Positions 45,648-54,938 of a stretch of 64,000 nucleotides of DNA are shown here, one piece after another. Below the pieces are notes generated by a model. It worked only from the letters and a program-made list of their open reading frames with translations. It did not search any database and had not been told where the DNA came from. How positions within the stretch are numbered: position 1 is the first letter of the stretch; every line of letters starts with the position of its first letter. A program made the translations under genes and the position numbers. Source of the DNA: Phaeobacter sp. G2 (GTDB lineage: Bacteria; Pseudomonadota; Alphaproteobacteria; Rhodobacterales; Rhodobacteraceae); the NCBI GenBank assembly GCA_025163595.1, contig CP104100.1:1674001-1738000 (forward strand), read 5' to 3'.

Positions 45648-45956
45648 ATGTCTGCGAATCAAAACCTGACTGAGGCGCTGACCATTCTGCAAGAGCAGCT
45701 GGAAGCGCTCAAAAACCTGACTGATGCCAATGAATTTATGGTCTCCGCCCTGAAGGAACAGGGAAACACCCTAAAATCATTGGATGCTGAGCCGGCCCGC
45801 GAGATGTTGCGGCAACAGGCGCGTGCGCAGTTTGATCCTGAGCAGGGCAATTCCCCCGATGCAGCGGTGCTGGATATCCTGGAGCAAAGCCTGGGCAAGG
45901 GTCTTGGGGCTGAAATCATTCCCTTCCCTGGCGCAGCGGTAAAAAACGCCGTTTAA
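45648..45956 (+). CDS. Small helical protein of unknown function
   Basis: A 102-residue protein. The first 50 residues are predicted coiled coil (LTILQEQLEALKNLTDANEFMV), and the C-terminus is an apolar AEIIPFPGAAVKNAV tail. AGGGGGA stands before the ATG. No family recognised; not exported. Confidence 0.65.
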   Translation: MSANQNLTEALTILQEQLEALKNLTDANEFMVSALKEQGNTLKSLDAEPAREMLRQQARAQFDPEQGNSPDAAVLDILEQSLGKGLGAEIIPFPGAAVKNAV

Positions 45957-46132
45957 AGGCCTGCCTCTAGATCGTCTCGGTTTTTACTGGCTGGCCCGGG
46001 GCATGGGCCCTGGGTCAGCGAGGGCAGGCCGCAAGGCTTTGTGCATCGCCCCCGCTATGGGTTTCTTGCCCTGTCGCTCTTGGAACACTGTGGCTGGCCT
46101 CTTATGTAGGTCAAAACCGGAGAGCGCATCGA

Positions 46133-46540
46133 ATGAAAAATACCTTTATGGCCGCTGGCTTGACTGCGGCGCTTTTTGTGCCTTTGGCGGCTGAGGCCTT
46201 TACCACCTCGAGAGGTGTGCAGGTCAATCCAGTGAATGAGTTGATCTTTGAGGTGATCCCAAAATCCTCGGGAACTTTTGATGAGTTCTGGTGCGGCGCC
46301 TCGGAATATGCCCGCCGGGAGAAAGGCGCCCAGTGGCAGGATAGCATCCATGTTGTTCAGGGGCGCAACACCAGCGTGACAACGGGACGGCGCTCTGCGG
46401 TGCAGTTTACCCTGTCGCCGCAACAGGTGGGCGTATCGGCACCGTTACAGGGGTGGCTGTCTCTGGGGATCAAACCTGGCAATAGCATGTCGGTGCAGCA
46501 GGCGCGCAGCTACTGTGATCAATCGCCTGTGCGGTATTAA
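46133..46540 (+). CDS. Secreted protein, tandem family member 1
   Basis: A 135-residue exported protein with signal peptide (FMAAGLTAALFVPLAAEA, cut near residue 22). It shares with the next two genes the pattern NPVnElIFEVIP, FWCGASEYARRE, GRRSAVQFTL and a terminal ARSYC. Two conserved cysteines (WCG and YC) likely form one disulfide. Members are about 30% identical by eye. Function unknown; possible roles in the periplasm or outside the cell. Confidence 0.75.
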   Translation: MKNTFMAAGLTAALFVPLAAEAFTTSRGVQVNPVNELIFEVIPKSSGTFDEFWCGASEYARREKGAQWQDSIHVVQGRNTSVTTGRRSAVQFTLSPQQVGVSAPLQGWLSLGIKPGNSMSVQQARSYCDQSPVRY

Positions 46541-46741
46541 TCCCTCTGCCGACCAGCAGCAGTATCACGGGCTGCAATTCGGGGTGGGGCGACCCACAAC
46601 CGACCAGCAGATCTGTGTCGCACATCGACGTGATTGGCCATCTCGGACCTCTTCCTCTATCCTTCTAGGTGCATGAACTATGTGCCAGATGGGCGGGATA
46701 TGACGCATATGGGCCCGCTACTGGAAACGAAGGGGTGTGAC

Positions 46742-47152
46742 ATGAAAAATCTCTCTTGCGCAGCTATTACCCTCGCCTTCATGGGGGTGGCAGTTTCGGG
46801 GGCCAATGCGTTCACGGCCCGCGATGGGAGCCGGGTGAATCCTGTCTCTGATGCTGTTTTTGAAGTGATCCCCTCGCCCGGTGGCTTGGGGCGGAATTAC
46901 TGGTGTGCGGCCGGCGATTATGCGCAGCGCGCGCTCAAGGCGCCCTGGGAGGCGCAGATTTACATTTCCAGGTCTCGCGGGGCGAGCGAAACCACAAACC
47001 GGCGCTCTGCGGTACAGTTCACCCTGCAGCCCAGGCTGGCGGGCTCCCCGGAGAAGGGCATTTATTCCAACGTCAACGCGCTGCGCCGTGGGGATAACAT
47101 GCGGGTTCGCAATGCCTTCAATCTGTGTAACCAATTGCCTGTTGGGTTTTGA
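46742..47152 (+). CDS. Secreted protein, tandem family member 2
   Basis: A 136-residue exported protein. The start at 46742 (MKNLSC) is taken because the signal peptide (AITLAFMGVAVSGANA) follows at once; upstream in-frame codons give no credible signal. Shared blocks: RVNPVSDAVFEVIPSPGG, YWCAAGDYAQRAL, NRRSAVQFTL and AFNLCNQLPVGF. Closest to member 1. Confidence 0.75.
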   Translation: MKNLSCAAITLAFMGVAVSGANAFTARDGSRVNPVSDAVFEVIPSPGGLGRNYWCAAGDYAQRALKAPWEAQIYISRSRGASETTNRRSAVQFTLQPRLAGSPEKGIYSNVNALRRGDNMRVRNAFNLCNQLPVGF

Positions 47153-47239
47153 GTGGCTCCCTTTGTCGAGCGGGCCTGCATCTGATATGATCCTCCCTGC
47201 AGGGCGAATGCGGCCCCAGTCACAAGGCGACTTTTTGTA

Positions 47240-47683
47240 ATGCAGCGGACGTTCAGCACAAACGGGATCAAAACAGGCCTGATGGCGGGGCTTCTGGCCG
47301 GTCTGGTCTGCCTCCCGTTGAGCGCTCAGGCCTGGCGCGCCTGGAACCGCCACGAGGTACTGCCGGTATCAGAGGGTGTCTGGGAGGTGGTCAACAGAGT
47401 TGGCTCCGGCGCGCAGGACTATTGGTGTGGCATCGGTGATTTTGCCATTCGCCAATTGCGCACACAGGCGACGCAGCGGATCTACATCTGGCAGGAAATC
47501 GGCCCCTCGGTTAATCGTCCCGGCCGTAAATCGGTACAGTTTGCGCTGACACCGCCACCGGGCAGCGATACCAGCACAGGCTACTCGCTAAGCGTGAAGA
47601 TCCGAGGTGATAATCTGAACGCGGCGACAGCGCGTAATTATTGTTACGATCGCTTTGATGATCCGCGCTTTCCTTTCAACTGA
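47240..47683 (+). CDS. Secreted protein, tandem family member 3
   Basis: A 147-residue exported protein with signal peptide (GLMAGLLAGLVCLPLSAQA, cut near residue 31). Shared blocks are LPVSEGVWEVVNRVGSG, YWCGIGDFAIRQL, RKSVQFALTPPPG and ARNYCYDRFDDP. It has diverged most of the three, with an acidic/aromatic tail. Function unknown. Confidence 0.73.
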   Translation: MQRTFSTNGIKTGLMAGLLAGLVCLPLSAQAWRAWNRHEVLPVSEGVWEVVNRVGSGAQDYWCGIGDFAIRQLRTQATQRIYIWQEIGPSVNRPGRKSVQFALTPPPGSDTSTGYSLSVKIRGDNLNAATARNYCYDRFDDPRFPFN

Positions 47684-47772
47684 CGGCTCAGGTGGGGGCT
47701 GGATGGCCAAGACCAGCCTCGCCCCACCAGGGGCTTGTGAAAAATCCTGCGGCCTAGAGCGGAGCCTTCCCG

Positions 47773-48192
<420 letters not shown>

Positions 48193-48252
48193 GCCGCTTG
48201 ATCTAGCGGTTGAATTTCCCCACTACCCAATTCCTAGCGGCTGGCCTATAGT

Positions 48253-48261
48253 TGTGGATAA
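48253..48261 (-). promoter_or_regulatory. Consensus DnaA box upstream of nrdR
   Basis: TGTGGATAA on the plus strand is the exact complement of the DnaA box TTATCCACA, 51 bases before the nrdR start. A 9-base match can occur by chance, but its position in the promoter region of a ribonucleotide-reductase regulator is suggestive. Confidence 0.4.
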
Positions 48262-48312
48262 CTGTGCAGGTTTTAGCACAAATGGCTCGTGTTAGGAAAA
48301 GGGGATCCGCAG

Positions 48313-48780
48313 ATGCGCTGTCCGTTTTGCGGGAATATCGATACTCAGGTGAAGGATTCACGCCCCGCCGAGGATCACGTTTCAATCCGTCGACGTCGGT
48401 TTTGCCCCGCATGTGGTGGCCGTTTCACCACCTATGAGCGGGTGCAGCTGCGCGACCTGGTGGTGGTGAAAACCAACGGCAAGCGCGAGGATTTTGATCG
48501 CGACAAGCTGGAACGCTCGATTCGCATTTCGATGCAAAAGCGCCCCATCGATCCCGAACGTATTGATCAGATGATTTCGGGTATTGTGCGACGGCTGGAA
48601 AGCATGGGGGAGACGGATATCTCCTCCAGCAAGATCGGCGAGATCGTGATGGAGGCGCTGGCCCGGATCGACACCGTGGCCTATGTGCGCTTTGCCAGTG
48701 TCTACAAGAACTTCCAGGCGGCAGATGATTTTGAGGACTTTGTCCACGAACTGCGCCCCCACACCCCCAAGGAAGAGTAA
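48313..48780 (+). CDS. nrdR: Transcriptional repressor NrdR
   Basis: A 155-residue nucleotide-sensing repressor of ribonucleotide reductase genes. The zinc ribbon uses Cys3, Cys6, Cys31 and Cys34 (MRCPFC, FCPACGG). The ATP-cone domain follows from [17 protein letters not shown] near residue 50. The ATG at 48313 gives the exact NrdR N-terminus MRCPFC; an upstream in-frame TTG would add non-conserved residues. It precedes ribD, the common nrdR-ribD order. Confidence 0.95.
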   Translation: MRCPFCGNIDTQVKDSRPAEDHVSIRRRRFCPACGGRFTTYERVQLRDLVVVKTNGKREDFDRDKLERSIRISMQKRPIDPERIDQMISGIVRRLESMGETDISSSKIGEIVMEALARIDTVAYVRFASVYKNFQAADDFEDFVHELRPHTPKEE

Positions 48781-48861
48781 CCTGTCTTTGGCCGCTCTGC
48801 TCTGATCAAGGGGTTGCGGTGGTTTGGGAATGAAACGAGACTAGACTGAAAGACCTGTTTT

Positions 48862-48894
48862 GCGCCCGGATTGGCATCGGCCTGATCCGGGCGC
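48862..48894. repeat. Perfect 10-bp inverted repeat between nrdR and ribD
   Basis: GCGCCCGGAT (48862-48871) and ATCCGGGCGC (48885-48894) around 13 bases, 28 bases before the ribD start. No T run follows, so it is more likely a leader structure or operator than a terminator. Confidence 0.65.
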
Positions 48895-48922
48895 GTGCAC
48901 GACAACAGATAGGTGGCGAGAC

Positions 48923-50020
48923 GTGACCCAAACGGATACTCGATTTATGGCTCTGGCGCTGTCGCTGGGGCGGCGTGGCCAGGGCAATTGCTGGCCCAAC
49001 CCTGCGGTTGGCTGTGTTCTGGTGCGCGAGGGGCGCATTGTTGGCCGGGGCTGGACCCAACCCGGCGGGCGTCCCCATGCGGAGGTCATGGCGCTGACCC
49101 AGGCGGGCGATCAGGCCCGCGGCGCCACTGCTTATGTCACCCTGGAGCCCTGCTCCCATCACGGCGATACACCACCCTGTGCCCAAGCGCTGATTGATGC
49201 CGGAATTGCCCGGATGGTGGCTGCTGTTGGCGACAGCGATCCACGGGTCTCGGGGCAGGGCTTCGAAATGCTGCGCCAGGCAGGTGTCGAGGTTCAGGTT
49301 GGGATGCTGGCAGAAGAGGCCGCGCGCGATCACGCCGGATTTTTCTATAAAACAGAACAGGGCCGCCCACTGGTGACGCTCAAGATGGCCAGCAGTTTTG
49401 ATGGCCGGATTGCCACCGGATCTGGCCAAAGCAAATGGATCACCGGACCAGAGGCGCGCCGCGCGGTGCACGCGATGCGGGCGCGCCATGATGCGGTCAT
49501 GGTGGGGGCGGGCACGGCGCGGGCGGATGATCCCTCGTTGACGGTGCGCGACCTTGGCATCGAACATCAGCCGGTGCGGGTGGTGATCTCCCGCCACCTG
49601 GACCTCCCGCTGATCAGTCAGTTGGCCACCTCCGCTGCTGAGGTGCCGCTGTGGCTGTGCCATGGTCAGGGAGCTGATATAGAACGCAAACGGGCCTGGG
49701 AGGGTCTGGGCGCGCGCCTGTTGCCCTGTGCCAGTCGCGGTGTGCAGCTGGATCCCCATGATATCCTGCAGCAGCTGGGACATGCCGGGCTGACGCGGGT
49801 GTTCTGCGAAGGTGGCTCTGCGCTGGCGGCGTCGCTTCTGGCCTTTGATCTGGTGGATGAGCTAATCGGCTTTACCGCTGGTCTGGGCATTGGCGCTGAG
49901 GGACTGCCGTCGATCGGGGCCTTGGGGCTGCATAATCTGGAGGCTGCCAACCGGTTCAGCCTTATGGAAACCAGCCCGGTGGGCGCGGATGTGATGCACC
50001 GCTGGCGCCGGGCGAGCTAA
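48923..50020 (+). CDS. ribD: Bifunctional riboflavin deaminase/reductase RibD
   Basis: A 365-residue enzyme carrying out the deamination and side-chain reduction steps of riboflavin synthesis. The deaminase half has the zinc ligands H52-x-E54 and C77/C86 (TLEPCSHHGDTPPC). The reductase half begins near residue 150 (RPLVTLKMASSFDGRIA) and includes FCEGGSALAASLL. The GTG at 48923 is chosen for its upstream AGGTGG and the family-like start; the frame is open further upstream. The rest of the rib genes are at 54939-57480. Confidence 0.93.
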   Translation: MTQTDTRFMALALSLGRRGQGNCWPNPAVGCVLVREGRIVGRGWTQPGGRPHAEVMALTQAGDQARGATAYVTLEPCSHHGDTPPCAQALIDAGIARMVAAVGDSDPRVSGQGFEMLRQAGVEVQVGMLAEEAARDHAGFFYKTEQGRPLVTLKMASSFDGRIATGSGQSKWITGPEARRAVHAMRARHDAVMVGAGTARADDPSLTVRDLGIEHQPVRVVISRHLDLPLISQLATSAAEVPLWLCHGQGADIERKRAWEGLGARLLPCASRGVQLDPHDILQQLGHAGLTRVFCEGGSALAASLLAFDLVDELIGFTAGLGIGAEGLPSIGALGLHNLEAANRFSLMETSPVGADVMHRWRRAS

Positions 50021-50054
50021 AGCCTGCCGGTCTCGGCCTCGTCTTAGATCTGCG

Positions 50055-52091
50055 CTAGCCCCGTCGCCACAGCGGCGCGTAGGTGGCAAAGAGCCCCTGC
50101 AGCTTTGACAGGCTGCGGTTGCGCAGGCTGGGCCGTGGCAGTTGCCCCGAAATCAACCGCTCCACCACCACTTCGGGCGGGCAGGGGCGCTGGGTGATCG
50201 GGTCATAATAGCGCGGGTAGTCAATCAGCACCGCATGGGCCAGGCCCAGCAGATCCGGCCGCGCCGAGCGCCAAGGCGGTGCGGTGCGTTTGTCGGTGGT
50301 GAGCCCCCATCCGGCATAAAAGGGCAGGCCCAGCGTGGTCACCTTGGCACCGCGTAACAGCGCCTCAAACCCTAAAAGCGAGGTCATGGTCCAGACCTCC
50401 TGGACCTCATCCAGCAGCGCCATGGGATCACAGTTGCTGGCGACGACATCCGCCAGGTTCTCTGGAACCCCGGTTTCTGGCAGGCTGCCAGGGCGTAGCC
50501 CGGCTTCGACGTCCGGGTGGGGTTTGTAGATGATCACCGCCTTTGGGTTGGCTTTGCGGGTGGCGCGCAGCAAGGCCAGATTGCTCTTGATCCGCCCACA
50601 TCCGGCTTTGATCGAGGCGTCGTCCTCGACCTGCCCGGGGACCAGGATGCGATGGCCCTCGGGGAGAGCGGGGGGCTCGCCCGAGAGGTTGTATTTCGAC
50701 AGGCTGTGGCGGATCAGCTGCTGAATCAGCGCCTCCACACGCAGGGCCTCGGCGGGGCCGAGATCAGCGCGCTGGGTGATCAGATCATCCAGATCCGACG
50801 GCTGCCGGGGGTCGTAGTAGATGCCCTGGCGGTCCAGCACCAGCGACATCGGCGGCACCAGATCGGCGCCCAATCCGCGGGAGCGCAGGAACCCGTCTTC
50901 GACGCGGGTGGCGCCTGCATGGGTCTTGGCCCCGGCCTTGCTGGCCCAGACCATCCAATTGCGCCCACTCTTGTGGGCCTCTTCTGGATCTTCGGTGAAT
51001 TTCAACTTCCGGGTCTGACCAAAGAACCCCTGCAGCGGTTTGCGTTTCCACAACCGCATGCCAGAGGCCACCCAGCCGGCCCGATCCTGACGCCAGGCGC
51101 GGATGCCGGCTTCCAGGGTGTCAATGACCCGCTCCAGCTCGCACAGGCGGTCAGTGTAGGGGTCATACCAGGTGGGATAGAGAAACATCGCCGCCGAAAA
51201 CAACTGTGGGCGGGTGAGTTTACGCTGTCGCCGCGCCACCGGGTCTTCGTCTTCGGTCAAGCCCCAGCCGGCATAGAAGGGCTGGCCAAAGACGCGCGGC
51301 TTGTGACCGGCCAGAATGGCCTCAAACCCCAGCTGCGAAGACACGGTATAGACCGCAATGGCCCCTTCCAGCAGCCCCCAGGGAGAGACCGCATCGCTGA
51401 ACATCTCGACCCGGCCCTGCGCGTCTTTGTCGGTGAAATGCCCAGGCCGGTGGCCGGCGCGGGTTTCCGGGTGGGTCTTGATCAGAATGCGGGCGCCGGG
51501 GTGTTCCTGCTGGGCAAAGACCAGCATCTCGCAAAACCGGGCGCGGTCGGCTTTGGAGGCGGTGACAGAGGCGTCGCCGCGCAGCTGGTCCACCACCAGC
51601 ACATAGCCGGGATCCGGCAGCGGCGCACTGGGCAGGAAGGCGTTGTATTTGCTCAGATGTGCGTCCTGCAAGCGGCCAATGGCATTGCGGGCGCGGCGCA
51701 TCATATTGCTGTCATCCAGCGGATGGGTTGCCAGCAGCTCTTCCAGATCAGAGGGTTGCGCGGGGTCGAAATGCGCGCCCCGGCGGTCCAGAAGCAGCCC
51801 CAGGGGCGGCTCTCCTGAGGCGCGACCGGGATGGATGGAGCGCAAAAAGGCGTCTTCGACATGTAGCAGGTCCGCGCCGTATTTGGCGGCGACAGCGCGG
51901 CCACGATGGGCGGTGGGAGAGTTGCCCCAGATGCCCACCAGATCGTTTTGCTGCGGCAGCCCGAGACGGAGATTATACCCAGCCAGACCAAGGATCCGGC
52001 GCAGCCGTGATTGGGTGACAAAGCCCCCATTGTAAACAAAAAGCCGGGAGCCTGAGCCCCCGGCTTTTGATATGGCTGTTGTGCCGGTCAT
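50055..52091 (-). CDS. kpsC: Capsule beta-Kdo transferase KpsC
   Basis: A 678-residue cytoplasmic glycosyltransferase that, with KpsS, builds the beta-Kdo linker on a phospholipid carrier for group 2-type capsules. Two homologous halves are plain: GQPFYAGWGLTEDEDP near residue 270 and GLPFYAGWGLTTDKR near 615, each preceded by VEDAFLRS or VEDGFLRSRGLG and DRRGAHFDPAQPSDLE or DRQGIYYDPRQPSDLD. ATG at 52091 leaves 4 bases to the exporter gene. Oddly, a terminator-like hairpin lies within codons 8-18. Confidence 0.92.
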   Translation of the reverse strand: MTGTTAISKAGGSGSRLFVYNGGFVTQSRLRRILGLAGYNLRLGLPQQNDLVGIWGNSPTAHRGRAVAAKYGADLLHVEDAFLRSIHPGRASGEPPLGLLLDRRGAHFDPAQPSDLEELLATHPLDDSNMMRRARNAIGRLQDAHLSKYNAFLPSAPLPDPGYVLVVDQLRGDASVTASKADRARFCEMLVFAQQEHPGARILIKTHPETRAGHRPGHFTDKDAQGRVEMFSDAVSPWGLLEGAIAVYTVSSQLGFEAILAGHKPRVFGQPFYAGWGLTEDEDPVARRQRKLTRPQLFSAAMFLYPTWYDPYTDRLCELERVIDTLEAGIRAWRQDRAGWVASGMRLWKRKPLQGFFGQTRKLKFTEDPEEAHKSGRNWMVWASKAGAKTHAGATRVEDGFLRSRGLGADLVPPMSLVLDRQGIYYDPRQPSDLDDLITQRADLGPAEALRVEALIQQLIRHSLSKYNLSGEPPALPEGHRILVPGQVEDDASIKAGCGRIKSNLALLRATRKANPKAVIIYKPHPDVEAGLRPGSLPETGVPENLADVVASNCDPMALLDEVQEVWTMTSLLGFEALLRGAKVTTLGLPFYAGWGLTTDKRTAPPWRSARPDLLGLAHAVLIDYPRYYDPITQRPCPPEVVVERLISGQLPRPSLRNRSLSKLQGLFATYAPLWRRG
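52030..52068 (-). terminator. Intrinsic-terminator-like hairpin inside the start of kpsC
   Basis: On the minus strand AAAAGCCGGG pairs perfectly with CCCGGCTTTT around ten bases, followed by TGTTT, giving a textbook stem with U-rich tail. It lies 28 bases past the exporter stop but inside kpsC codons, so it could limit kpsC transcription. Confidence 0.7.
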
Positions 52092-52095
52092 ATCC

Positions 52096-53229
52096 TCAGC
52101 CGCCAAACAGCGTCTCAACACTGGCGAGCGGTGTCAGCGGGCTGGCCAGCAGCGAAATTGTCTTGGTCCACTGTGCATAGGGCGCTTCGGTGACATAAAG
52201 CGTGTCTTCGTCACGCACCACAAAGTCACGGGCGATGAACAATCCGTTGGGCTGGGTCAGGTTCAATACATAAACCATCCGCTGGGCGCCAACCAGATCG
52301 TCGCGCCCCAGAACCTGATTGGCAATCTCTGCCGGTTCGTTGCGGAAGATGAATACCCCGGTGGGATCAGAGGTGGTGGAAATCAGGCCGCCAACCTGTG
52401 CGATCGCCTCCAGCGCGGACAGGTCCTGGCTTTCAAACGGTACCCGCGCCTGGGCACTGGTGGCCCCAAGGGCAGTAAAGGAGCGGCTGTCGGCTTCGAC
52501 CAGAATGCGGTCGCCGCCGCGCAGGGCGATGTCCAGCTCGGGGTGGTTAAACAAATCCTGGAACCAGATCTTGCCTTGTTCGCCGCCCCGGATCACGGTG
52601 ATCTGGGCAATTTCGGGCTCAATAGCCACACCGCCGGCCCGGGCCAGCATGGTGGACAGAGTCCGGGTCGGACGCTCGATGGCATAGACGCCCTGGCCGC
52701 CCACGGCGCCCGTCAGGCTGACGGTGGAGCCATCCCCGGCCACACGGCGCACCTGTACCTGCGGATCTGGGGTTTGATCTTCCAGCTTTTTGGTGATTTC
52801 TTCGCGCAGCTGCTCTGGGGTGTTGCCAGAGGCGCGCAAGCGCCCGGCATAGGGCACAAAGATATAGCCGGCGCTGTCGACCTGAACTTCCTCGAGCGCG
52901 GTGGCATTGCTGGCCTCATTAGCCAACAGCCCATCATCGACGTTTTCCCAGATCGTCAGCCCCAAGACATCGCCGGGACGAATGGTATCCGAGGTCAGGC
53001 GCCCGGCATTGATAAAACCGTTGGAAAAGCCAAGCGCCGGAACCACAGCGGTGGCGCGGGTGACGCGATCATTGACGGAGACGACAAAGGCGTCGCCTTG
53101 CTTTTGCACCGATCCGGCAAAGATCTGGCGTTTGTTGGGGCCAACTTTAGGCAAGCCGCAAGACGCCGCAAGCGTCAATGCAGCGAGAATCGCCACGGGC
53201 CGCACCCAGGAGAGGGGGACGTTTTTCAC
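52096..53229 (-). CDS. Outer-membrane polysaccharide export lipoprotein (Wza/KpsD-like)
   Basis: A 377-residue exporter of the polysaccharide-export family. It has a signal peptide with lipobox LAASC (Cys at residue 24). The polysaccharide-export domain follows (IRPGDVLGLTIWENVDDG, SAGYIFVPYAGRLRASGNTPEQLREEI), with SLBB-type repeats (VSLTGAVGGQGVYAIERPTRTLSTMLARAGG) near residues 165-200 and again later. It forms the outer-membrane channel for capsule. It sits between kpsS and kpsC. Confidence 0.9.
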   Translation of the reverse strand: MKNVPLSWVRPVAILAALTLAASCGLPKVGPNKRQIFAGSVQKQGDAFVVSVNDRVTRATAVVPALGFSNGFINAGRLTSDTIRPGDVLGLTIWENVDDGLLANEASNATALEEVQVDSAGYIFVPYAGRLRASGNTPEQLREEITKKLEDQTPDPQVQVRRVAGDGSTVSLTGAVGGQGVYAIERPTRTLSTMLARAGGVAIEPEIAQITVIRGGEQGKIWFQDLFNHPELDIALRGGDRILVEADSRSFTALGATSAQARVPFESQDLSALEAIAQVGGLISTTSDPTGVFIFRNEPAEIANQVLGRDDLVGAQRMVYVLNLTQPNGLFIARDFVVRDEDTLYVTEAPYAQWTKTISLLASPLTPLASVETLFGG

Positions 53230-53249
53230 TGCTCGGTCTCCTCGACCTA

Positions 53250-53278
53250 TTATTATTCTGCCTCAGTTTTTTTGTCAG
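53250..53278 (-). promoter_or_regulatory. Possible promoter of the capsule export gene
   Basis: On the minus strand CTGACA (53278-53273) and TAATAA (53255-53250) are 17 bases apart, about 20 bases before the exporter start. Match to sigma-70 consensus is moderate. Confidence 0.35.
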
Positions 53279-53324
53279 GCTAGCGCGGTTCGAGGATAAA
53301 ATCCAGTCTTGCGAGCGGTTTCGC

Positions 53325-54686
53325 TCAGTGGACCACCGATAACTGTTGCCGCGGAGCCGCTGTGCCGTGGCGCAGCGCATCATAGGGATCATGGGATGAC
53401 AGCATCATATCAACTACATGACGCAGCAATTGGCGCCGCCCTGAACGGGAATAAAACCCGCCTGGAACCTGCGAGGTTTCCAGCAGGTAGCGCCGGTAGT
53501 CCTTATAGGCGCGGTTGTCCGGGCGGGCTGGTGCGGCAAAGAACTGGGACAGAGGCTGCGCCGAGGTGAAGGCGTCTTTGTCGTAGACTGCAGCGCCAAA
53601 GACCTTGAGCGGGATGCCGCGCCACAGCACCTGCTGTCCGGCGGTGGAATTTACCGTAACGGCGGTGCGGGCCTCATTCAGCAGCTCTGCCAGTTTGCCG
53701 CCGCGCACATAATGCACGCGGTCCAGAATACCATGCTCACGGGCAAGGCGTCGCAATTCACGACGGATCGGGCTGCGGCCATCCTCCAGCGGATGAGCCT
53801 TGATCACCAAATGGTGGTGGCGGGGGGCACCCGCGGCAAATCCTGAAATTACCTCGGCCAAAAAGCTGGACATACTGTCAAAGGGGGAATGCATCTGAAA
53901 CGAGCTGTCATGTTCCAATTGCAACAGCGCCAGGTGATAGGGAAAGCCACCGTTGCGAATGCGCCAGGTGGCGAGCCGACGCTCCAGCGCCTGAAGGGGC
54001 ATCAGCAGCAAGCGTTTGAGGTATAGCTGAAACTCGCGGGTAACAGGGATCGCGCGATGGGGCTGAAAGTTGCGGTACTTGCGGTTCCAGAACATGACAA
54101 ACCAATGATACAGCGCGCCGTAGAATACATGCTGCCGCATATCGCCCCAATGGGAGGGTGGCAGCGGCGCTTCCATATCCGAGAGCTCCAAAGCAGCCTG
54201 CATCTCAGTCACATCTGTCCGCATCAGCCGTGAATTGCCATTGGAGCCATCCCGTTCGTAGGTGACCCAATAGGGGCGCAGATATCCCTCTTCAAACACA
54301 TGCACCCGCAACCCCAGGGCCTGCGCCGTTGCGACCGCCTGCGCATGGATGGGCCGAGTGTCGCCATACAGGACAATATCGGTGACGTTTTTGTCCTGGC
54401 AGGTTTGCTCAAAAAAACCTTTCCAATCCGCAAGGGCGCCGCGAAAGGGCAGATACTGTGCCTTGTCGCGCCAAAAGACCTGATCGCCGGCGTTGAAACC
54501 GATGCGCCAAACGCTGCAGCCTGCAGTGCGCAACATCCGCCCCAAGGCGTTGAAGAACGGCCCATGGGGTCCCTGAAGGAACAGAAAGACGGGTTGGACA
54601 GCGCTGGTGTGTTGCATCAGGATTGCGGCTTTGGTGGTTAAAGTTCTGGTAATCTCGCTTCGGTTCATAGCACCGGACTGGGGCAT
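53325..54686 (-). CDS. kpsS: Capsule beta-Kdo transferase KpsS
   Basis: A protein of up to 453 residues that adds the first Kdo of the capsule linker. FLFLQGPHGPFFNALGRML near the start and VHVFEEGYLRPYWVTYERDGSNGNS near residue 140 are KpsS signatures, and VTVNSTAGQQVLWRGIPLKVFG near 350 is the sugar-nucleotide region. Start uncertain: ATGs at 54710, 54686, 54668 and 54617 are all in frame; 54686 has an AGG about 9 bases upstream, while 54617 would give the most usual length. Confidence 0.88.
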   Translation of the reverse strand: MPQSGAMNRSEITRTLTTKAAILMQHTSAVQPVFLFLQGPHGPFFNALGRMLRTAGCSVWRIGFNAGDQVFWRDKAQYLPFRGALADWKGFFEQTCQDKNVTDIVLYGDTRPIHAQAVATAQALGLRVHVFEEGYLRPYWVTYERDGSNGNSRLMRTDVTEMQAALELSDMEAPLPPSHWGDMRQHVFYGALYHWFVMFWNRKYRNFQPHRAIPVTREFQLYLKRLLLMPLQALERRLATWRIRNGGFPYHLALLQLEHDSSFQMHSPFDSMSSFLAEVISGFAAGAPRHHHLVIKAHPLEDGRSPIRRELRRLAREHGILDRVHYVRGGKLAELLNEARTAVTVNSTAGQQVLWRGIPLKVFGAAVYDKDAFTSAQPLSQFFAAPARPDNRAYKDYRRYLLETSQVPGGFYSRSGRRQLLRHVVDMMLSSHDPYDALRHGTAAPRQQLSVVH

Positions 54687-54891
54687 AACTATGGCCTGGA
54701 TCGCCAACAAGGGCGCTATGCCGCTTTAGGGGTATTCCGAAACAGCTGATGAGACCAGCGTCTATCTCTGCCGCTTGGCTGCGACAGAAAGGCTTGCCGC
54801 CCATCTGAATCCGGGGGTCGTAAAGGCGGCCCGCAGGTTGAGGAGGGCTTGTAGAACAGGACCAGCTTAGGCTACCTCTGCGCCAGGAAAT

Positions 54892-54921
54892 CCCGCCGTA
54901 GCCAAACCCGCCGTAGCCAAA
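54892..54921 (+). repeat. Perfect 15-bp tandem duplication before ribE
   Basis: CCCGCCGTAGCCAAA occurs twice without a gap, ending 17 bases before the ribE start, directly upstream of the TAGGAG ribosome site. Confidence 0.85.
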
Positions 54922-54938
54922 CACTAGGAGACCTTACG

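Noticed and set aside
52096..53283. Plus-strand open frame opposite the polysaccharide exporter
   Set aside because: The minus-strand exporter has a signal peptide, lipobox and family motifs, while the plus-strand frame has none.
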